From the NCBI GenBank assembly GCA_022775085.1, contig JALFJQ010000064.1, positions 1 through 64,000 of the forward strand: DNA of 64,000 bases, in the 5' to 3' direction. The DNA is from Clostridiales bacterium. Its GTDB lineage: Bacteria > Bacillota > Clostridia > Oscillospirales > Oscillospiraceae. The notes beneath the pieces were generated by a model. The model saw nothing but the letters and a program-made list of their open reading frames with translations. It was not told the DNA's origin and did not search any database. Shown piece after piece: positions 8,133 to 16,590 of this stretch (positions are counted from its first letter, which is position 1; each line of letters begins with the position of its first letter). Position numbers and translations under genes: made by a program.

Positions 8133-9596
8133 ATGAAAAAAGCGATTTTAGCAGTGTCCTTTGGAACCTCTTACCCCGATACCCTGGGAAAAACCATTGC
8201 CGCTACGGAGCAGGCTCTTGCGGAGGCTTTCCCGGACTGGGAGGTTCGCCGTGCCTTTACCAGCGGAATGATCATTCGGAAACTAAAAGAGCGGGACGGG
8301 ATGGAGATTGAAAATGTTGCTCAGGCCATGCAGCGACTGGAAGAGGAGGGCTATACCCATGTAGCTGTCCAGTCCACCCATGTGATGCACGGCGAGGAAT
8401 ATGAGAAAATGCTGTCCCAGCTGGAGCCGTACCGGCTGCGGATGAAGGTTTCCGTTGGAATGCCGCTGCTGCACGGGGAAGAAGACTATATCGCCGTGGC
8501 ACAGGCCCTTCTGAACTGGCTGCCGGCGCTGGCGGAGGATGAGGCATTGGTGCTCATGGGCCACGGAACGGCCCACTTTGCCAATTCCGCCTATGCCCAG
8601 ATGGAGCACGTGCTGCAAGAACGCTGTGACCGGGTGTACCTTGCCACGGTGGAGGGCTATCCCACGCTGGAAAGTGTGGAACGGCAGCTTGCCAAACATC
8701 CGGAGATCCACCGCCTGATGCTGGCCCCCTTTATGCTGGTGGCGGGAGATCATGCCAGAAACGATATGTCCGGGGATGAGGATTCCTGGGCGGAGCAGTT
8801 GAAAAAGGCTGGGTATCCCGTGCGCTGCATCTTGCAGGGACTGGGGGAGTGCTCCGAAATCCGGGCGCTGTTCGTGGAGCACTGCCGCAGTGCGGTGGAA
8901 GCGCTGGCGACAGGCGGAAAGCTCTGGGGTGTGGGCGTTGGCCCCGGTGACCCGGAGCTGCTGACGGTGAAGGCTGTCCGGGTTCTGCGGGAAGCGGACG
9001 TAGTCATCGTGCCGGACGCCAGCAGCGGGGACAAGGTGGCCCTGAATATTGCGAAGGACTATCTGAAGGATAAGGAAATCCAGTTCGTCAAAACGCCCAT
9101 GGTTCGGGACAAGACCATCATGGATGCGGCCCATGAGCAGGCGGCAGACACCATCTGCGGCCTGCTGGATCAGGGAAAGCAGGTGGCCTTCCTGACGCTG
9201 GGCGATCCTGCCATCTACTCGACGTATATGTATATTCACCAGAAGGTGCTGCGCCGGGGCTACGCGGCGGAGGTAGTGCCGGGCATCCCTTCCTTCTGCG
9301 CGGCGGCGGCACGACTGAATCAGTCCCTCTGCCTTGGCAGAGAACCGCTGCTGATTATTCCCGCTTCCCACGATCAGAATGATTTGATGGATGTACCCGG
9401 CAACAAGGTCTTTATGAAGGCGGGAAAATCCATTCTGGAGCTTCAGCAGGCGCTGGCTGACCGGGGTCTTCTGGACGGGGCGTCTATGGTGGAAAACTGC
9501 AGTATGGAGGATGAGCATGTTTATCCGCACTTTGCGGACTTAAAGGAACCGTCCGGTTACTTTTCCCTGGTGATCGTAAAGGGGGACGAGAAATGA
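8133..9596 (+). CDS. cbiK-cbiL: fusion of sirohydrochlorin cobaltochelatase (CbiK) and precorrin-2/Co-factor II C20-methyltransferase (CbiL)
   Basis: A 487-residue bifunctional cobalamin enzyme. Residues 1-260 match the anaerobic cobaltochelatase CbiK; H144 (LMGHGTAH) and H207 (AGDHARND) sit where the two metal-binding histidines of CbiK are found. Residues 264-487 match the SAM-dependent CbiL/CobI family, beginning with the SAM loop GVGVGPGDPE and containing TLGDPAIYSTY. The fusion would insert cobalt into sirohydrochlorin and then methylate C20. It is the first gene after the B12 riboswitch, has an AGGAGAG site and overlaps hemA by four bases. There is no signal peptide, so it acts in the cytoplasm. 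Confidence 0.9.
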   Translation: MKKAILAVSFGTSYPDTLGKTIAATEQALAEAFPDWEVRRAFTSGMIIRKLKERDGMEIENVAQAMQRLEEEGYTHVAVQSTHVMHGEEYEKMLSQLEPYRLRMKVSVGMPLLHGEEDYIAVAQALLNWLPALAEDEALVLMGHGTAHFANSAYAQMEHVLQERCDRVYLATVEGYPTLESVERQLAKHPEIHRLMLAPFMLVAGDHARNDMSGDEDSWAEQLKKAGYPVRCILQGLGECSEIRALFVEHCRSAVEALATGGKLWGVGVGPGDPELLTVKAVRVLREADVVIVPDASSGDKVALNIAKDYLKDKEIQFVKTPMVRDKTIMDAAHEQAADTICGLLDQGKQVAFLTLGDPAIYSTYMYIHQKVLRRGYAAEVVPGIPSFCAAAARLNQSLCLGREPLLIIPASHDQNDLMDVPGNKVFMKAGKSILELQQALADRGLLDGASMVENCSMEDEHVYPHFADLKEPSGYFSLVIVKGDEK

Positions 9597-11011
9597 CGCT
9601 GATGATGTCAGGCCTGGACTGTCACAGAACGCCATTGGATCAGCGGCAGCGGCTGGCGTTTTCTCAATCTCTGACTGAGGAATTCCTGCACTGGCTCCGT
9701 GCTCAGCCCGGCGTAGAAGGGTGCGTGCTCCTGTCCACCTGCAACCGGACGGAATTATACCTCAGCGGAAGCGCGGAAACGCCCTGGCGGCTGCTGTGCC
9801 GTGGGGCTGGGGTACCGGAAGCGGAGATGGAAGCCTATTTCACCACCCGCTGCGGGATGGATGCCGCCCGGCATCTGATGGAGGTCAGCTGCGGCCTGCA
9901 CTCCCAGATTTTGGGAGAGGATCAGATCATTACGCAGGTGCGCAGAGCCATGGAGCTTGCCCAGGAGGCGAAAACCGCTGACCCCATGTTGTCAGCCCTG
10001 TTTCGCGGCGCGGTAACGGCGGGGAAACGGGCCAGAACGGAGGTATCAGTCAGCCGGGGAAGCCCCTCTATGGGCGGCCGCTGCCGGGATTTGCTGATTC
10101 GTGCGCTGGGGCCTTTGGAGGAAAAAAAGATTCTGGTCATCGGCAACGGTCAGATGGGCCGGCTGGCGGCGCAGCTTCTGCGGGAGGCCGGAGCCAGTGT
10201 CAATGTGACCCTGCGCACCTACCGCCACGGCGAAACGGTGGTGCCTGCCGGGTGCGGTACGGTGAACTATGAGGACCGGCTGGCTGCGATGGAAAATACG
10301 GACGCTTTGGTTTCCGCAACCACCAGCCCCCACTATACCCTCACAGCGGAACAGCTGAGTCAGGTTCAGAATCCGCCGAAAGTGGCGGTAGATTTGGCGG
10401 TGCCCCGGGACATCGACCCGGAGTGCGGAAAAATAATCCAGTGTTTCGATACGGACTCTCTGGGCTTTTCCGGTTTTGGCAGCCCGGAGGAACTGGAAGC
10501 CATGCGTGCCATCGCGGCACAGGAGATGGAACGATTTGCCCAGTGGCAGAAGCGTCAGGAAATTTCCCGGAAAGCCCCCAAATTTCCGCTTTTTGTGGAT
10601 TTGACGGGGAAAAAGGTGGTTCTGGTAGGCGGCGGAACCATTGCCGCCCGGAGGATCGCCACTCTGCGTCTGTTTGGCTGTGAGATCGAAGTCATCGCCC
10701 CGGAGCTGAAATGCAGCCCGGAGGGCCTCCACTGGCAGCGGCGGAGGTATGCCCACGGTGATTTGAAGGGGGCGTATTTGGCAATCGCCGCAACCGACAG
10801 CCGGGAAACGAACCATCAGGTTGGCGTGGAAGCCGGGGAATTGGGCATCCCCGTTTCCGTGGCGGACTGCGAAGGGGAGTGCACCTTCTATTTCCCGGCG
10901 GTCTGCACCGGGGAAAACCTGATTGCCGGTGTCGTATCCGGCGGGAAAGACCATCACAGGACAGCCCGGGCGGCAAAGGCCATTCGCCGGGCGCTGGAGG
11001 AATTGGAATGA
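9593..11011 (+). CDS. hemA-sirC: fusion of glutamyl-tRNA reductase and precorrin-2 dehydrogenase
   Basis: The N-terminal 320 residues are glutamyl-tRNA reductase, reducing Glu-tRNA(Glu) to glutamate-1-semialdehyde. The catalytic C50 lies in STCNRTE, followed by SCGLHSQILGEDQI and an NADPH Rossmann segment (VIGNGQMG). Residues about 328-472 form a second Rossmann domain like the N-terminal part of CysG/Met8/SirC (VVLVGGGTIAARR near 340, VSVADCEGECTFYFPA), expected to oxidise precorrin-2 to sirohydrochlorin. One polypeptide therefore holds the first step of the C5 pathway and the step feeding the cobaltochelatase encoded just upstream. The start overlaps cbiL and the end overlaps hemC, each by ATGA. 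Confidence 0.9.
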   Translation: MTLMMSGLDCHRTPLDQRQRLAFSQSLTEEFLHWLRAQPGVEGCVLLSTCNRTELYLSGSAETPWRLLCRGAGVPEAEMEAYFTTRCGMDAARHLMEVSCGLHSQILGEDQIITQVRRAMELAQEAKTADPMLSALFRGAVTAGKRARTEVSVSRGSPSMGGRCRDLLIRALGPLEEKKILVIGNGQMGRLAAQLLREAGASVNVTLRTYRHGETVVPAGCGTVNYEDRLAAMENTDALVSATTSPHYTLTAEQLSQVQNPPKVAVDLAVPRDIDPECGKIIQCFDTDSLGFSGFGSPEELEAMRAIAAQEMERFAQWQKRQEISRKAPKFPLFVDLTGKKVVLVGGGTIAARRIATLRLFGCEIEVIAPELKCSPEGLHWQRRRYAHGDLKGAYLAIAATDSRETNHQVGVEAGELGIPVSVADCEGECTFYFPAVCTGENLIAGVVSGGKDHHRTARAAKAIRRALEELE

Positions 11012-11889
11012 TAATTCGTATTGGCAGCCGGGAGAGCCGTCTGGCCGTGATCCAGAGTCAAACGGTGATGGAACAGATTGCCAGAGCCGAACCGAACGCG
11101 GAACTGGAACTGGTGACGATGAAAACCACCGGAGATAAAATTCTTGATAAAACGCTGGATAAAATTGGCGGCAAAGGCCTGTTTGTCCGGGAGCTGGATC
11201 AGGCGCTCCGGGACGGACGGGCGGATTTTACCGTTCATTCTCTGAAGGATATGCCCATCGAGGTGCCGGAGGATCTGCCGCTGGCAGCGTTTTCCTGCCG
11301 GGAGGACCCACGGGATGTGCTGGTGCTGCCGGAGGGTGTGACAGAATTGGATCACTCAAAGCCCATCGGCTGCTCCTCCCGGCGCAGACAATTGCAGTTA
11401 ATGGCATTGTTCCCGGATATGGACATTGAGCCGGTGCGGGGGAATGTCCAGACCCGCCTTGCCAAGCTGGATGCAGGGCGGTTTTCAGCATTGGTGCTGG
11501 CAGCCGCGGGCCTGAAGCGGCTGGGGCTGGAAAACCGCATCAGCCGTTATTTTTCAACAGAGGAGATCCTGCCTGCCGCCGGGCAGGGAATTCTGGTGGT
11601 GCAGACCCGGAAGGGGATGGACACGGACTGTCTGCGGCTGATTCAGGACGAGTGCGCTGCCGGGTGTGCCAAAGCGGAGCGTGCCTTTGTGCGGGAGCTG
11701 AATGGCGGATGCAGTTCTCCCGTTGCGGCCCATGCTGTGATTGAGGGAAATGCTCTGACGCTGACGGGCTTCTATGTCAGCCCCGATGAGCGGATCCAGC
11801 GCAAGGGAAGCATCACCGGAAGCATAGTGGAAGCGGAAACTCTGGGCAAAATTCTTGCCCGACAGCTGAAAGAGGGAGAATGCCAATGA
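11008..11889 (+). CDS. hemC: porphobilinogen deaminase (hydroxymethylbilane synthase)
   Basis: Polymerises four porphobilinogens into hydroxymethylbilane. The 293-residue protein has the dipyrromethane-cofactor cysteine C235 in NGGCSSPVAAHA and the catalytic D81 in VHSLKDMP, plus the substrate-binding arginines of GCSSRRR. I use the ATG at 11008, which overlaps the hemA stop as ATGA; a longer frame from 10879 would only read through hemA in another frame. It overlaps the next gene by four bases. Confidence 0.95.
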   Translation: MIIRIGSRESRLAVIQSQTVMEQIARAEPNAELELVTMKTTGDKILDKTLDKIGGKGLFVRELDQALRDGRADFTVHSLKDMPIEVPEDLPLAAFSCREDPRDVLVLPEGVTELDHSKPIGCSSRRRQLQLMALFPDMDIEPVRGNVQTRLAKLDAGRFSALVLAAAGLKRLGLENRISRYFSTEEILPAAGQGILVVQTRKGMDTDCLRLIQDECAAGCAKAERAFVRELNGGCSSPVAAHAVIEGNALTLTGFYVSPDERIQRKGSITGSIVEAETLGKILARQLKEGECQ

Positions 11890-13367
11890 GCACAGGCAAT
11901 GTGATATTGGTGGGCGCAGGCCCGGGGGATTCGGGGCTGTTGACCCGAAAGGGACTGGAAGCTCTGAGACAGGCGGAGGTCGTGGTCTTTGACCGTCTGG
12001 TCGGCCCGGAAATTTTGAGCATGATTCCCGAGAATGCCGAAAAAATTGATGTGGGCAAACAGGCCAGCAACCACCCCGTGCCACAGTACCAAATCAATCA
12101 GATTTTGTTGGAAAAAGCACAGGAGGGTAAACGTGTTGTGCGCCTGAAGGGCGGCGACCCCTTCCTGTTCGGCAGGGGCGGTGAGGAGCTGGAGCTGCTG
12201 AAGGAAAACGGCATTCCCTTTCAGGAGGTGCCTGGCGTGACCTCGGCACTGTCGGTGCCCGCCTACGCAGGAATCCCGGTGACCCATCGGGAGTACTGCT
12301 CCTCCGTGCACATCATCACCGGTCACGCCAAGGCTGGGGCGGAGCTGAAAATCGATTTTGACGCTCTGCGGCGGACAAAGGGTACGCTGGTGTTCCTCAT
12401 GGGCGTCACAGCCCTGCCTCGTATCTGCAAGGGACTGCTGGACGCCGGTATGGAGGGGGAGATGCCCGCCGCCGTTATCGAGCGGGGGACCCTGCCCCGT
12501 CAGCGCAAGGTGGTGTCTACGCTGGAAAAGCTGCCCCGGGCGGCGGAGGAAGCGAACATCGTCAGCCCTGCCATCATCGTGGTTGGCAAGGTTTGCGCGC
12601 TGTCTGAAAGCTTTGACTGGTTTGACAGCCTGCCGCTCAAGGGCCGGGAGATCATTGTCACCCGCCCGGCGGAGCGAAACGGCTCCCTCTGCGGGAAACT
12701 CAGTGCGCTGGGCGCAAATGTCACAGCCTACCCCTGTATTCGAACAGTGGAACGGGAGAACGACCCAGAGTTTGATGAAGCGATTGAAAAGATTTCCGCT
12801 TACCGCTGGCTGGTGTTCACCAGTCCTGCGGGGCCGGGGATATTTTTCCGGCACCTGCGGAAGGCACATATGGACGCACGGGCACTGCATGGCCTGAAAA
12901 TTGCGGCTATCGGCCCGAAAACCGCAGAAGAACTGGAAAAATTTGGAGTATTTTCCGATTTGATGCCGGAAACCTATGATTCCGACCACCTCGCTCAGGC
13001 GATGTCAGACGTGGAAGGCCCGGTGCTGCTGTGCCGTGCCAGCGAAGGCAGTGACGCCCTTCCACGGCTGTTTGCGGAAAAGAACATTGCCTTTGCGGAT
13101 GTCGCGTGCTATGATACTGTTTATGAGGCTCCCAATTCCGACCAGGTAAAGGAACTGGTGGAATCCGGCGCCATTGTCACCTTTACCAGCGCGTCCACGG
13201 TTCGTGGCTTTGTAAAGAGCCTGCCGGATACGGATTTTTCCAAAATGCTTGGCTGTTGTATTGGCAAACAGACCGCGGCGGAAGCCGAAAAACACGGGAT
13301 TCCCGTTCGAATTGCCGAAAAGGCCACTATGGAGTCCCTGATCGAGTGTATCAAAGGAGTGTGTTAA
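11886..13367 (+). CDS. cobA-hemD: fusion of uroporphyrinogen-III C-methyltransferase and uroporphyrinogen-III synthase
   Basis: Residues 1-240 are a SUMT-type methyltransferase that makes precorrin-2: VGAGPGDSGLLT is the SAM loop, and VVRLKGGDPFLFGRGGEE and GIPVTHRE are family signatures. Residues about 250-493 are a HemD-type uroporphyrinogen-III synthase (IIVTRPAERN ... VVFTSPAGPGIFF region ... FTSASTVRGF). CobA-HemD fusions are known in Clostridia. I start at the ATG at 11886, which overlaps hemC by ATGA and has AGGGAG seven bases upstream; the ATG two codons earlier is too close to that site. hemB follows after 1 bp. Confidence 0.92.
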   Translation: MSTGNVILVGAGPGDSGLLTRKGLEALRQAEVVVFDRLVGPEILSMIPENAEKIDVGKQASNHPVPQYQINQILLEKAQEGKRVVRLKGGDPFLFGRGGEELELLKENGIPFQEVPGVTSALSVPAYAGIPVTHREYCSSVHIITGHAKAGAELKIDFDALRRTKGTLVFLMGVTALPRICKGLLDAGMEGEMPAAVIERGTLPRQRKVVSTLEKLPRAAEEANIVSPAIIVVGKVCALSESFDWFDSLPLKGREIIVTRPAERNGSLCGKLSALGANVTAYPCIRTVERENDPEFDEAIEKISAYRWLVFTSPAGPGIFFRHLRKAHMDARALHGLKIAAIGPKTAEELEKFGVFSDLMPETYDSDHLAQAMSDVEGPVLLCRASEGSDALPRLFAEKNIAFADVACYDTVYEAPNSDQVKELVESGAIVTFTSASTVRGFVKSLPDTDFSKMLGCCIGKQTAAEAEKHGIPVRIAEKATMESLIECIKGVC

Positions 13368-13368
13368 C

Positions 13369-14352
13369 ATGGATTTAACCATTCGCCCCCGCAGACTTCG
13401 CACCAGCGATACTCTGCGCCGTATGGTTCGGGAGACCCGGGTGTCTCCGGACAGCCTGATCTATCCCCTGTTCCTCATCGAGGGGGAGAACATCCGGGAG
13501 CCGATCCCTTCACTGGACGGCCAGTGGCGGTATTCCCCCGACCGGGTCTGTGAGGAAATTGAGGCGTGTATGGCAGCCGGGGTCAAGCGGGTGCTGCTGT
13601 TTGGCATTCCCGCGTATAAGGATGCCTGCGGTTCTTCCGCCTGGGACCCCAATGGTGTGGTTCAGCAGGGCATCCGTGCCATCAAGGAAAAGTATCCGGA
13701 CTGCTATGTGATCACCGATGTATGTATGTGCGAGTACACCGATCACGGACACTGCGGAATTCTCCACGACCGTGAGGTAGATAACGACGAGACCCTGCGG
13801 GTGCTGGCAAAAACCGCCCTGTCTCACGCCCAGGCCGGAGCCGATATGGTGGCCCCATCTGATATGATGGATGGCCGAATCGCCGCCATTCGCCGGGAAC
13901 TGGACGACAACGGATTCAAAAATGTTCCCATTATGTCCTATTCTGCCAAGTATGCCTCTGCCTTCTACGGCCCCTTCCGGGATGCTGCCGGTTCTGCACC
14001 GGCCTTCGGTGACCGCCGGGGTTATCAGATGGACCCCCACAACCGCCGGGAGGCCCTGAAGGAGTGCGCGCTGGATGTGGAAGAAGGCGCGGATATTCTG
14101 ATGGTCAAGCCCGCTCTAAGCTACCTCGACATTATCCGTGAGTGCTCCGATGCCTTTGACCTGCCTATGGCGGCCTACTCCGTCAGCGGCGAGTATGCCA
14201 TGATAAAAGCGGCGGGCAAGGCCGGTCTGATCGACGAGCACCGGGTCATGTGCGAAAGCGCCCTGTCCATTTACCGGGCCGGTGCTGATATTCTCATTAC
14301 CTATTTCGCTAAGGAGCTGGCTCAGGCCATGAGACAGGGGGAACTGGGCTGA
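13369..14352 (+). CDS. hemB: delta-aminolevulinic acid dehydratase (porphobilinogen synthase)
   Basis: Condenses two 5-aminolevulinate molecules. The two Schiff-base lysines are K194 (YSAKYASAFYGPFR) and K247 (ILMVKPALSYLD). The zinc-type cysteine cluster is present: C119, C121 and C129 in DVCMCEYTDHGHCG, so the enzyme should be zinc-dependent. The length of 327 residues is typical. AGGAG precedes the ATG, and the stop shares a base with the hemL start (TGATG). Confidence 0.95.
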   Translation: MDLTIRPRRLRTSDTLRRMVRETRVSPDSLIYPLFLIEGENIREPIPSLDGQWRYSPDRVCEEIEACMAAGVKRVLLFGIPAYKDACGSSAWDPNGVVQQGIRAIKEKYPDCYVITDVCMCEYTDHGHCGILHDREVDNDETLRVLAKTALSHAQAGADMVAPSDMMDGRIAAIRRELDDNGFKNVPIMSYSAKYASAFYGPFRDAAGSAPAFGDRRGYQMDPHNRREALKECALDVEEGADILMVKPALSYLDIIRECSDAFDLPMAAYSVSGEYAMIKAAGKAGLIDEHRVMCESALSIYRAGADILITYFAKELAQAMRQGELG

Positions 14353-15614
14353 TGACACGTTCGGAACAGCTGTTTGAAGCTGCACAGAAAGTTATGCCCG
14401 GCGGCGTGAACTCTCCTGTTCGGGCCTGCCGCAGTGTGGGCACCTATCCCCGTTTTCTGGACAGGGGCCTGGGCAGCCACGTCTGGGATGTGGACGGCAA
14501 AGAATACATCGATCTGATTGGTTCCTGGGGCCCGCTGATTCTGGGGCACTGCTGCGAAGTGGTGGAGCAGGCCGTCAGCGAGGCTATCCGAAAGGGGCTG
14601 AGCTTCGGTGCGCCAACCGCAGCCGAGGTGGATATGGCGGAACTTGTGTGTGACATGACCGGCATCCAAATGGTGCGCATGGTCAATTCCGGCACGGAAG
14701 CGGTGATGTCCGCCCTGCGTCTGGCCCGTGGCGCTACCGGCAGAAGCAAGATCATCAAATTCGCTGGCTGTTATCACGGTCACACCGATGCCATGCTGGT
14801 AAAGGCAGGTTCCGGTGCTCTGACCGGCGGTGCTCCCGATTCTGCCGGTGTTCCCGCCGAAATCGCCGGGGATACCCTGACGGCGAACTACAATGACCTG
14901 AATAGTGTTGAGGTCTTGCTGAAAGCCAACCCCGGTCAGGTGGCGGCAGTGATCGTGGAGCCGGTTGCCGCGAACATGGGCGTTGTTCCGCCCCGGCCGG
15001 GCTTTTTGCAGGGATTGCGGAAACTGTGCGATGAAAGCGGTGCGCTGCTCATTTTTGATGAAGTCATTACCGGTTTCCGTCTTGCTCCCGGCGGTGCTCA
15101 GGAATATTATGGTGTCCGTGCCGACCTTGTGACCTACGGCAAGATCATCGGCGGCGGTATGCCGGTGGGCGCCTACGGCGGCAGCCGGAAGCTGATGGAG
15201 CAGGTGGCGCCTCTCGGCCCTGTCTATCAGGCGGGCACCCTGTCCGGAAACCCCGTTGCCATGGCGGCGGGCCTGGCCCAGCTCCGCATCTTAAAGTCTA
15301 CGCCGGAGATCTACGAAAATCTGGAACGCCGGGGCGCTATGCTGGAAAAGGGTCTGAAAGAAGCCCTGTCCGGGATTCCGGTGCAGGTGAACCGGGTCGG
15401 CTCCCTGCTGACGGTGTTCTTTACGGATAAACCCGTTACCGGCTATGACGCGGCCCGTTCCTCGGATTTAGAGCGGTTCCGCCGCTGGTATCTGGGGTTG
15501 CTGGTGCAGGGCATCTACGCCGCTCCCAGCCAGTTTGAGGCCATGTTCCTGTGCAATGCCCATACAGACGAGGAAATTGAAAAAATTGTCGCGTGTGCCG
15601 GAAAAATATTCTGA
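14352..15614 (+). CDS. hemL: glutamate-1-semialdehyde 2,1-aminomutase
   Basis: PLP enzyme converting glutamate-1-semialdehyde, the product of HemA, into 5-aminolevulinate. K264 in TYGKIIGGGMPVGAYGG is the Schiff-base lysine, and FDEVITGFR holds the cofactor aspartate. The 420-residue length and the PGGVNSPVR start are characteristic. With hemA, hemB, hemC and cobA-hemD the operon contains every step from glutamyl-tRNA to precorrin-2. No hemE, hemN or ferrochelatase gene is in the cluster, so the flux appears aimed at corrinoids and siroheme. Confidence 0.95.
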   Translation: MTRSEQLFEAAQKVMPGGVNSPVRACRSVGTYPRFLDRGLGSHVWDVDGKEYIDLIGSWGPLILGHCCEVVEQAVSEAIRKGLSFGAPTAAEVDMAELVCDMTGIQMVRMVNSGTEAVMSALRLARGATGRSKIIKFAGCYHGHTDAMLVKAGSGALTGGAPDSAGVPAEIAGDTLTANYNDLNSVEVLLKANPGQVAAVIVEPVAANMGVVPPRPGFLQGLRKLCDESGALLIFDEVITGFRLAPGGAQEYYGVRADLVTYGKIIGGGMPVGAYGGSRKLMEQVAPLGPVYQAGTLSGNPVAMAAGLAQLRILKSTPEIYENLERRGAMLEKGLKEALSGIPVQVNRVGSLLTVFFTDKPVTGYDAARSSDLERFRRWYLGLLVQGIYAAPSQFEAMFLCNAHTDEEIEKIVACAGKIF

Positions 15615-15628
15615 TTGGAGGATTTTTC

Positions 15629-16267
15629 ATGACGGAACAGATGAAAACATACTATGAAAAGCGGGGACAGGTTTTGGTGAAGAACCTGAAAAGCCGCCAT
15701 TTTGACGCTTACTACTGCCCGGATGCGGCCTCCGCTCTGGCAAAGGCTCTGGAGTTGATTCCCGAGGGTGCCAGCGTGGGTTGGGGCGGCGCATTATCTG
15801 CCCAGCAGATCGGCCTGATCGACGCGGTGAAGGCTGGAAATTACGCCGCCATAGACCGGGATGCTGCCAAAACGCCCGAGGAACGTACCCAGGCTCTGAA
15901 ACGGTGCCTGACGGCGGACGTATTCTTAAGCGGCGCCAACGCTCTGAGTCTGGACGGACAGATGGTCAATATCGACGGCACCGGCAACCGGGTTGCCGCC
16001 ATCGTCTACGGCCCGGAAACTGTTCTGGTGATTGCCGGCATGAACAAGGTCTGCGACACGCTGGACGATGCCATGACCCGCGCCAGAACCGTTGCCGCTC
16101 CCATGAACAAGCAGCGTTTCCCCTTCAAGACTCCCTGCGAGGTCACCGGCGCCTGTGCTGACTGCAAGAGTGAGGACTGCATCTGCAACCAGATTTTGAT
16201 AACCCGCAACTGCCGCCCTGCCGGACGTATCAAGTTCATTCTGGTAGGGGAGGAGCTTGGCTTCTGA
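15629..16267 (+). CDS. LUD-domain protein (DUF162, LutC/YkgG-like)
   Basis: A 212-residue protein of the lactate-utilisation LUD family, recognisable from the GASVGWGGALSAQQIGL, NALSLDGQMVNIDGTGNRVA and GPETVLVIAGMNKV segments. Its C-terminal part carries a cysteine-rich stretch (CEVTGACADCKSEDCICN) that could bind a metal or Fe-S centre. The start at 15629 follows GGAGG; the frame extends 12 codons upstream into hemL, which I do not use. It is 14 bp after hemL and so within the B12-controlled operon, but no tetrapyrrole role is established for the family. The partners LutA and LutB are not present. Confidence 0.8.
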   Translation: MTEQMKTYYEKRGQVLVKNLKSRHFDAYYCPDAASALAKALELIPEGASVGWGGALSAQQIGLIDAVKAGNYAAIDRDAAKTPEERTQALKRCLTADVFLSGANALSLDGQMVNIDGTGNRVAAIVYGPETVLVIAGMNKVCDTLDDAMTRARTVAAPMNKQRFPFKTPCEVTGACADCKSEDCICNQILITRNCRPAGRIKFILVGEELGF

Positions 16268-16560
16268 TGTGGCTGATTTGCGGAGCAGTGAGCTTGTTCT
16301 TTACGGTGCTGACGCTGATTCTGACCTTTCGTGGGAAGAATGGCGGAGACTGGGCATCCATATGCGCTTTATCCTTTACGGCTGTAACGTTGCTGTTGGA
16401 ATATAAAATGGCGATGGAATGGGTGTGCCGGGAGGACTGGACGGCATTGTCGGATGTTTTGCCCACCATGTTCACCACGTTGGCGGGATATGTCATCCTG
16501 CAAATTCTGCTGAACGCCATCGCATTGGGGATTAGACGAAAAAAGAGGTCTGCCGGATAA
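16267..16560 (+). CDS. small membrane protein of unknown function
   Basis: A 97-residue protein with three likely membrane segments (about 2-20, 31-46 and 65-90) and a basic end (RRKKRSAG). I do not recognise a family. The ATG overlaps the LUD stop codon (TGATG), so it is probably translationally coupled and is the last gene of the tetrapyrrole operon. The stop codon lies inside the loop of the operon terminator. Confidence 0.7.
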   Translation: MWLICGAVSLFFTVLTLILTFRGKNGGDWASICALSFTAVTLLLEYKMAMEWVCREDWTALSDVLPTMFTTLAGYVILQILLNAIALGIRRKKRSAG

Positions 16561-16577
16561 CAACCGGCAGACCTTTC
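16546..16577. terminator. bidirectional terminator
   Basis: The 11-bp stem AGGTCTGCCGG/CCGGCAGACCT is followed by TTTCT on the plus strand and by CTTTTTT on the minus strand. It can end both the tetrapyrrole operon and ldhA. Confidence 0.85.
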
Positions 16578-16590
16578 TGCATAATTGGAA

